A stretch of 17,931 bases of DNA, from positions 1 through 17,931 of the forward strand of contig JAIRNQ010000027.1 in the NCBI GenBank assembly GCA_031257955.1, in the 5' to 3' direction. The notes under the pieces are model-generated. The model worked only from the letters and a program-made list of their open reading frames with translations, was not told the origin of the DNA and did no database searches. Origin of the DNA: Deltaproteobacteria bacterium (GTDB lineage Bacteria > Desulfobacterota > Desulfarculia > Adiutricales > Adiutricaceae). Both the position numbers and the translations under genes were made by a program. Positions 12,989 through 17,931 of the stretch are shown here, one piece after another (within the stretch, counting starts at the first letter, position 1; each line of letters starts with the position of its first letter).

Positions 12989-15571
12989 ATGTCGCGCGAC
13001 AATTTGAGAAGTCAGATCATATATATTTCGCCGCCGACGGATCAGGATTTAAGGATCGATTCGGAAGCCGAAGCCGAATTGCTATCCTTCCCTGATACCG
13101 TAAGGCTTTTGCCCATGTGGAATCATAATTGCTATCCGATGTTGGTCACTAACATCTCAATCGAGGAACCAAGAGCAATTGAGTACGTTTGTGGGGATGA
13201 GGAAGTGCCCGTATTGGGTCTTTTTCCCCTTAAGAATCGTGAAGCGGATGTTTACAACCTGAAGAAGGAAGACTTCTACCCCATAGGGGTCGTGGCCAAG
13301 GTGATTCGGGTCGAGGAACGTGAGTCGGAGACGGATCCCTTAAAAGTTGCCGCCTTGGGAGTAAAGCGCGTAAGGATGGACGATCTTTACCCAGAAGGCC
13401 CCATGGTCAAGATTAGTCCGATAGATGAGGGCGAGGCCTTCGACGAGTCGCTCATGCCCTTACTGGCGGAAGCCAAACGGCTCTTCGCCGAGACCCTCAT
13501 GCTTACCCCCGGCGCGACGCCGGTAAACCTTTATAAATTAAACCTGGCCATGGAAAGGCAGCCCTCGGTCGTGGCCGATTTGTTCATGTGTTCCCTGCCG
13601 CTAAACGCCACGGTTAAAGCCGAGTATCTGGCCATCGAAAACCTCAAAATGCGTTTTCACCGGCTTCTGGAGATCCTGACCATGGAAGTGGCCAACCGCA
13701 AGGCCGGCCGGGCCATCAGCGCCAGGATAGAAAACAGCATGGCCACCCGCCAAAAGGAAATGCACCTGCGGGAACAGCTTAAGGCCATCAAGGAAGAGTT
13801 GGGCGAAGGCGACGACAACGACGATCTGGCCGACCTAAAGAAGCTTCTGGCCGAGGCCGAACTGCCCGAGGCGGCCAGGTCCGAGGCCGACCGGGATCTG
13901 CGAAGGCTAAAGCAAACTCCGGCCTCCAGCGCCGAGTATTCGCACCTCAGAACCTACCTGGAATGTCTGGCTGATCTGCCCTGGAACAAATCCAGCCAGG
14001 GCGAAACGGATCTGGGCAAGGCCAGGGAGATCCTCGATAGGGACCACTTGGGGCTGGAAAAGGTTAAAAAAAGGATTTTGGAATTCTTGGCCGTCCACAA
14101 ACTGACCGGGAACCTCAAGGCCCCCATTCTCTGCCTGACCGGACCTCCGGGCGTGGGCAAAACTTCCCTGGGCCGCTCCCTGGCCGAAGCCATGGGGCGC
14201 GAGTTTTATCGGATCTCTCTGGGCGGTCTGCGGGACGAGGCCGAAATCCGGGGCCATCGCCGGACCTACGTCGGGGCCAACCCCGGAAAGATCATAACCG
14301 GCCTTAGAAAAGTCGGGGTCAACAACCCGGTGTTCCTGCTGGACGAAATCGACAAAATGGGCCAGAGCCACCAAGGCGATCCGGCCTCGGCCCTTCTCGA
14401 GGCCTTGGATCCCGAGCAAAACGACACCTTTACCGACAACTACCTGGATCTGCCTTTCGATCTTTCCAACGTGACCTTCGTCCTGACGGCCAACGTGGTC
14501 GAAAACATCCCCGGTCCCTTAAGGGATCGCCTGGAGATCATCGAGGTCACCGGCTACTCGGTGGACGAAAAAATCGACATCGCCAAGCGCCACCTCTGGG
14601 CCAAAGAACTCGGCAGGGCCGGCCTTAAGGCCGAAGAGGCAACGATCGGCGCCCGGGAGATACAGGATCTAATCGTCGGTTATACTTGGGAAGCCGGCTG
14701 TCGGGATCTAAGCCGCAAGCTGGGCGCCCTGGCCCGCGACCGGGCCATGGCCAAGGCCGAGGGGCTGGAAAGACCCCTGGAAGTCTCCGCCTCGGAGATA
14801 GGCGACATTCTGGGGCCGCCGACCAGACGTCCCGAGGACAAGCGGGAAAAGGAGCCCCGGATAGGGGTGGTCACCGGCCTTGCCTGGACGGCCGGCGGTG
14901 GGGACATAATGTTCGTTGAGGCCGTGGCCATGCCCGGCAAAGGCAATCTCTCCCTGACCGGCCAGCTCGGCGACGTCATGAAGGAATCGGCCCAGGCCGC
15001 CCTCTGCCACGTCCGCTCCCGGGCCCGGGACTGGTTCCTACGGGACGGCTGGTTTAAGGAAAACGACGTCCACATCCACCTGCCCCACGGGGCCATACCC
15101 AAGGACGGCCCTTCGGCCGGAGTTTCCTTGGCCACGGCCATAGTCTCGCTGATTTCCGGCCAGAAGGTCAGACCCGACGTTGCCATGACCGGCGAGATCA
15201 CCTTGCGGGGTTTGGTTCTGCCCATAGGCGGGGTCAAGGAAAAGCTTCTGGCCGCCAAGAGGGCCGGCCTTACCACCGTCCTTATCCCCGAAGGGAACCT
15301 AACCGAGGTCCAACAGCTTAGCCCCTCGGTCACCCAGGGCCTTAACGTCGTTGCCGTGGCCACCATGGACGACGTCTTGGAAAGGGCCTTGATGGTTCCC
15401 GAGGGAGCGCTCGAATGCGAGGCCATTAACGCCTTGCCAATCGACGATCTGGGCTTCGCCGCCTGGACCGCCGCCCTCAAGTTCAGGGAAGCCAACCTGG
15501 CCACCAAAATCCTCCCCATGGATGATACCGGTCGCCTAAACACTTGCGCCTCCCAACTTAGCGTCGCCTAA
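12989..15571 (+). CDS. lon: ATP-dependent protease Lon (LonA type)
   Basis: An 860-residue cytosolic AAA+ serine protease that degrades damaged and regulatory proteins. Domains in order: LON substrate-binding domain (about 30-230), helical linker with RQKEMHLREQLKAIKEELGEGD (254-275), AAA+ ATPase with Walker A GPPGVGKT (385-392) and Walker B VFLLDEIDKM (448-457), and a C-terminal protease with PKDGPSAG (nucleophile Ser709) and GGVKEKL (Lys752, 43 residues later as in E. coli). A ~50-residue tail follows the protease domain, making it longer than the 784 residues of E. coli Lon. The ATG at 12989 has GAGG 10 nt upstream; an upstream TTG at 12878 would add 37 residues with no Lon similarity and would span the -10 candidate, so it is rejected. 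The tmRNA gene follows, so two quality-control functions are adjacent. Confidence 0.96.
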   Translation: MSRDNLRSQIIYISPPTDQDLRIDSEAEAELLSFPDTVRLLPMWNHNCYPMLVTNISIEEPRAIEYVCGDEEVPVLGLFPLKNREADVYNLKKEDFYPIGVVAKVIRVEERESETDPLKVAALGVKRVRMDDLYPEGPMVKISPIDEGEAFDESLMPLLAEAKRLFAETLMLTPGATPVNLYKLNLAMERQPSVVADLFMCSLPLNATVKAEYLAIENLKMRFHRLLEILTMEVANRKAGRAISARIENSMATRQKEMHLREQLKAIKEELGEGDDNDDLADLKKLLAEAELPEAARSEADRDLRRLKQTPASSAEYSHLRTYLECLADLPWNKSSQGETDLGKAREILDRDHLGLEKVKKRILEFLAVHKLTGNLKAPILCLTGPPGVGKTSLGRSLAEAMGREFYRISLGGLRDEAEIRGHRRTYVGANPGKIITGLRKVGVNNPVFLLDEIDKMGQSHQGDPASALLEALDPEQNDTFTDNYLDLPFDLSNVTFVLTANVVENIPGPLRDRLEIIEVTGYSVDEKIDIAKRHLWAKELGRAGLKAEEATIGAREIQDLIVGYTWEAGCRDLSRKLGALARDRAMAKAEGLERPLEVSASEIGDILGPPTRRPEDKREKEPRIGVVTGLAWTAGGGDIMFVEAVAMPGKGNLSLTGQLGDVMKESAQAALCHVRSRARDWFLRDGWFKENDVHIHLPHGAIPKDGPSAGVSLATAIVSLISGQKVRPDVAMTGEITLRGLVLPIGGVKEKLLAAKRAGLTTVLIPEGNLTEVQQLSPSVTQGLNVVAVATMDDVLERALMVPEGALECEAINALPIDDLGFAAWTAALKFREANLATKILPMDDTGRLNTCASQLSVA

Positions 15572-15574
15572 CCC

Positions 15575-15627
15575 GCGAGCCCGGCCGGCTCGCATAACCT
15601 CCAAACCAACGAGCCCCAGCTGGCTCG
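15575..15627 (+). other. Two consecutive hairpins with the same stem after lon
   Basis: GCGAGCC/GGCTCGC (15575-15581, 15587-15593) and CGAGCC/GGCTCG (15610-15615, 15622-15627) form two hairpins sharing the same arms, starting 4 nt after the lon stop codon. Neither has a T-tract. They probably protect or define the 3' end of the lon mRNA; Rho dependence is possible. Confidence 0.55.
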
Positions 15628-15771
15628 CCTAAACTTCTAACCCACTAACCCCCAAAGGCCCAGCCCGGCCCGCCCCAAAGGCGACGCCGGGTTTTGGGCC
15701 CGGGGCCAACCGACCGGCCCAAGGCCGCTTAAACCATGGCCAGGGAAGTCGCATATTGAGTTGTTTTTTTG

Positions 15772-15799
15772 TTGCCTTTTAAAAAAACCATGGTACAAT
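15772..15799 (+). promoter_or_regulatory. Candidate promoter of ssrA (tmRNA)
   Basis: TTGCCT (15772-15777), a 16-nt spacer and TACAAT (15794-15799), with TGG before the -10 giving an extended -10 (TGGTACAAT). Transcription would start near 15806 and leave a short leader to be removed at 15830 by RNase P. Confidence 0.55.
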
Positions 15800-15829
15800 C
15801 TCAAAACGTCCGGTCTAGGACTGTTACCT

Positions 15830-16184
15830 GGGGGCGAACAGGGTTCGACGGGGATAGTTGAGACCACAGTGGCAGGCCGAGCAACCCATTGACTCGTTAA
15901 TCCAAGGGACAAAACTGAAAAGCAGACTCCTACGAGTACGCTCTGGCTGCTTGAGCCAGCGTCTCCGGTTTAACGTGGCCCGCGGTGGGCCGGAGGCGTA
16001 GTTAAACGGGCTGGACGCCATGGGGTTTCTAACCGACCCTGGCGGCGAGAAAATTTGGTTGGATAGCCTCAAAGAAGCCCGTTTATCGGCGTCCGCGAGG
16101 CGAAAACTCAAACGGTAAACTAAGCCTGTAGAAGCTTTGGGGGAAGATCTTCGGACGCGGGTTCAATTCCCGCCGCCTCCACCA
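15830..16184 (+). ncRNA. ssrA: tmRNA (ssrA), tag peptide ADSYEYALAA
   Basis: A one-piece tmRNA of about 355 nt that rescues stalled ribosomes with SmpB and tags the nascent protein for proteolysis. The 5' end GGGGGCG (15830-15836) pairs with CGCCTCC just before the encoded ACCA (16181-16184), forming the tRNA-like acceptor stem with one G-U pair. GGGTTCGACGGGGATAG follows at the 5' side, and GCGGGTTCAATTCCCGC gives the T arm. The resume codon is GCA at 15922; the tag reads ADSYEYALAA and ends at TGA 15952-15954. The terminal LAA is the usual signal for ClpXP and related proteases; the second and third residues (DS rather than ND) are less common. Confidence 0.96.
16150..16184 (+). other. Likely integration (att) site at the 3' end of ssrA
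   Basis: The T-arm/acceptor 3' end of tmRNA genes is a standard target for P4-type integrases. Here it is intact and followed within 165 nt by such an integrase, with a sharp drop in GC after the tmRNA. The matching repeat at the far end of the element is outside the window, so the exact core cannot be defined. Confidence 0.6.
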
Positions 16185-16210
16185 ATAATTAATCCAGACA
16201 AGAACGATAT

Positions 16211-16252
16211 AGGCCGAAAATCCTCTGAAATCAAGGTTTTCGGCCTTTTTGT
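16211..16252 (+). terminator. Intrinsic terminator of ssrA
   Basis: AGGCCGAAAA (16211-16220) pairs perfectly with TTTTCGGCCT (16237-16246), followed by TTTT. It sits 27 nt after the tmRNA 3' end. Confidence 0.85.
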
Positions 16253-16276
16253 TGGTTCAGCCTAGTTCACTATAAT
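16249..16276 (+). promoter_or_regulatory. Candidate promoter of the integrase gene
   Basis: TTGTTG (16249-16254) and TATAAT (16271-16276) are 16 nt apart. A second possibility is TTGACA (16280-16285) with TACTTT (16303-16308) at 17 nt. A 9-bp inverted repeat, TGATGGTAC (16297-16305) and GTACCATCA (16338-16346), ends at the first base of the start codon and overlaps the last base of the Shine-Dalgarno, so the leader may fold over the translation start. Confidence 0.4.
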
Positions 16277-16345
16277 TCCTTGACATCCCATATTTTTGAT
16301 GGTACTTTTGCTGGTATCAACGGATTTGAAAAAAGAGGTACCATC

Positions 16346-17563
16346 ATGCCGCTTACTGACAAGGAAATCAAGTCATTGAAAGTTAAGGATGACAAAGTTC
16401 AAAAAGGTCAAAAAGCTCAAAGATTTTCCGACAGTAACGGGCTATACCTATACGTAACCCTATCGGGTCAAAAATCCTGGAGATTCAATTTCAGGTTCGC
16501 TGGCAAGCAACATACGGTGACCTTTGGAACCTACCCATTGGTTTCCCTCAAAGAGGCGCGCGACAAGCTAGTTGACGCTAAACGGGCCATTAAAGCCGGG
16601 ATCAATCCAGCGGCTCAAAAACAAGCCCTCAAAGAGGCCAAGCAGGCCGCGACTTTGAACACCTTTGATGTCGTGGCCAGGGAATGGTTCGAGAGGAAGA
16701 AAATCGGGAAGGTTGACAGTTACTCTTGCCGGATTTGGGGACGGGTGGATAAGGAACTACTTCCATTTTTGAAGACCAGGGACATTGCCGAAATCACAGC
16801 GCCTGAATTATTGGAAACTCTGCGCAAAGTTGAGGATAGAGGCGCTGTTGACACGGCACATAGATGCCTTCAATATTGCGGACAAATTTTCAGGTATGCC
16901 ATATCTACGGGAAGAATGACCCACGATATCTCAGCGGACTTGAAAGGCGCTTTAAAACCCGCTATACATAGTCACATGGCCAGCCTTACGGAACCTGACG
17001 ACATAGGAGGCTTATTAAGGGCAATAGATTCTTATACCGGCAATCTGATTGTGAAAGCCGCTTTAAAAATGGCGCCTTACGTTTTCGTAAGACCTGGGGA
17101 GCTTAGACACGCTGAGTGGTCAGAGATCAATTTTGAGAAAGCTGAATGGCGGATCCCAGCCGAGAAAATGAAGATGAGACAGATCTATATCGTCCCTCTC
17201 GCTACTCAAGTCATAGACATTTTAGAAGGGCTTCATCCTTATACTGGTCATGGACGTTTTCTTTTCCCGAGCATGAGAACCAACGTAAGACCAATTTCCG
17301 ACGTGACGTTGTTGGCTGCGATAAGAACACTTGGTTTTTCTAAAGACCAAATGACCATTCATGGATTCAGGTCAATCGCGTCTACCATGCTCAACGAACT
17401 TGGCTTTAATCGTGACTGGATAGAACGTCAATTGGCTCATGGAGAACATAACAGTGTTAGAGCGGCTCATAACTACGCTGAATATTTACCTGAAAGACGT
17501 AAAATGATGCAGTCATGGGCAGATTATTTAGATTCATTACGATATAAATCAGTTCTAAAATAG
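16346..17563 (+). CDS. P4-type tyrosine recombinase/integrase, catalytic Tyr apparently replaced
   Basis: A 405-residue phage/island integrase of the P4 family. It starts MPLTDKEIKSLK, with the N-terminal arm-binding domain (DUF4102 type, GLYLYVTLSGQKSWRFNFRFAGK at 32-54) followed by a core-binding part (about 105-200) and the catalytic domain. Catalytic residues seen: Arg249 (VRPGELR), Lys276 (MKM), His339 and Arg342 (HGFR), and His365 (LAHGEHN). At the position of the nucleophile, where P4 Int has RAAY, this protein has RAAH (His375, codon CAT 17468-17470) followed by Asn and Tyr377. The protein may be inactive, or Tyr377 may serve. The ATG at 16346 has AGAGG 7 nt upstream. Composition is AT-richer than the chromosome before it, consistent with horizontal transfer, and it sits directly after ssrA. 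Confidence 0.93.
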   Translation: MPLTDKEIKSLKVKDDKVQKGQKAQRFSDSNGLYLYVTLSGQKSWRFNFRFAGKQHTVTFGTYPLVSLKEARDKLVDAKRAIKAGINPAAQKQALKEAKQAATLNTFDVVAREWFERKKIGKVDSYSCRIWGRVDKELLPFLKTRDIAEITAPELLETLRKVEDRGAVDTAHRCLQYCGQIFRYAISTGRMTHDISADLKGALKPAIHSHMASLTEPDDIGGLLRAIDSYTGNLIVKAALKMAPYVFVRPGELRHAEWSEINFEKAEWRIPAEKMKMRQIYIVPLATQVIDILEGLHPYTGHGRFLFPSMRTNVRPISDVTLLAAIRTLGFSKDQMTIHGFRSIASTMLNELGFNRDWIERQLAHGEHNSVRAAHNYAEYLPERRKMMQSWADYLDSLRYKSVLK

Positions 17564-17571
17564 GTTTGAAC

Positions 17572-17920
17572 ATGGTAAACGATATAGAAAAAAAGTATTT
17601 GAATCTATAGAGAATTATAAATTTTTAAAATCTATTTATCCTTCGATAGATGAGAATATTATTAATAAAACAAAAAAGTTGTCTCGGAGAAAGACCGCAC
17701 TGAATCACAATCAGATACCCAAAAATCAGATACTGAAAGCACAGATACTAATAATTTGAAAAAAGACAATAAATTCAAGACGCTTATGTACCGAGCCAAT
17801 GGTTTAACAAACCAACTTGAAAAATACAACAAAAAACCACTTAATGATTCTCAAAAAGAAGAGATCAAGCCTAAGTTGTTAGATATTTTGAAACTGATTA
17901 GTGAGATTCTTACTCGATAA
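17572..17920 (+). pseudogene. Small ORF in three frames, joined by two -1 shifts at A_AAA_AAG
   Basis: An ATG 8 nt after the integrase stop opens MVNDIEKK, then runs into TAG at 17608. Shifting -1 at the in-frame heptamer A_AAA_AAG (17589-17595) continues as VFESIENYKFLKSIYPSIDE...NKTKK. Shifting -1 again at a second in-frame A_AAA_AAG (17672-17678) continues as VVSEKDRTESQSD... to TAA at 17918-17920. The joined product is 116 residues: a helical N-part, a Ser/Thr/Asp-rich linker (about 38-62) and a Lys-rich helical C-part ending LLDILKLISEILTR. No family is recognised. Explanations: a gene broken by two lost A's, sequencing errors in A-runs, or real ribosomal or transcriptional slippage. Weak AGG (17562-17564) overlaps the integrase stop, suggesting coupling. 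Confidence 0.55.
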
Positions 17921-17931
17921 TACATATTTTG

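Noticed and set aside
14680..15543. 287-residue minus-strand ORF inside lon
   Set aside because: Shadow frame opposite a full-length, motif-complete lon gene; Ser/Arg/Pro-rich composition typical of antisense frames in GC-rich genes.

Overview
The window looks like chromosomal DNA from a strictly anaerobic deltaproteobacterium (Desulfobacterota-like). This is an inference from gene content (a CODH-scaffold protein, a DUF3786 protein, an IscA-like protein, Lon, and a tmRNA tag close to the deltaproteobacterial ANDYxYALAA type), not from a phylogenetic marker. Most of it is GC-rich with very frequent GGCC. The last ~1.7 kb, downstream of the tmRNA gene, is clearly more AT-rich and is probably the start of an integrated element.

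Layout. Positions 1-749 carry no gene but hold a nested 14-bp/42-bp tandem repeat. 750-3167 (minus strand) holds a YmdB-family metallophosphoesterase and, upstream of it, a 14-TMS (DHA2-type) MFS transporter. 3168-4258 is gene-free, with two unrelated pairs of tandem 76-78 bp repeats. 4259-7353 (plus) holds a stand-alone biotinyl carrier protein, an amidohydrolase-2 protein, and the ribosome-modification pair prmA and rsmE. 7354-8315 is gene-free, with an AT-rich part containing a strong intrinsic terminator that may end a small RNA. 8316-11750 (plus) holds a CODH-like protein, an IscA/HesB-like protein and a DUF3786 protein. 11751-12988 is mostly repeats plus an orphan terminator and the lon leader. 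12989-15571 is lon. 15830-16184 is ssrA (tmRNA, tag ADSYEYALAA). 16346-17920 is a P4-type integrase followed by a small ORF broken into three frames.

How the genes fit together. Lon and tmRNA both serve protein quality control and are neighbours. PrmA and RsmE both modify the ribosome and are commonly adjacent. The CODH-like, IscA-like and DUF3786 genes form an anaerobe/iron-sulfur cluster; whether they act together is inference.

Most notable points: (1) The CODH-scaffold protein keeps all B- and D-cluster cysteines and four C-cluster cysteines, but has Gln, Ala and Gln at positions equivalent to His261, Cys295 and Lys563 of Carboxydothermus CODH-II. It is therefore probably not a normal CO dehydrogenase, and it has an unusual ~70-residue coiled-coil/proline-rich N-terminus. 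(2) The ORF after the integrase is restored to one 116-residue protein by two -1 shifts, both at in-frame A_AAA_AAG heptamers. (3) The integrase has His where the P4-family catalytic Tyr is expected. (4) Seven exact copies of the DnaA-box-like TTATCCCCA sit in the 42-bp repeat next to an AT-rich stretch.
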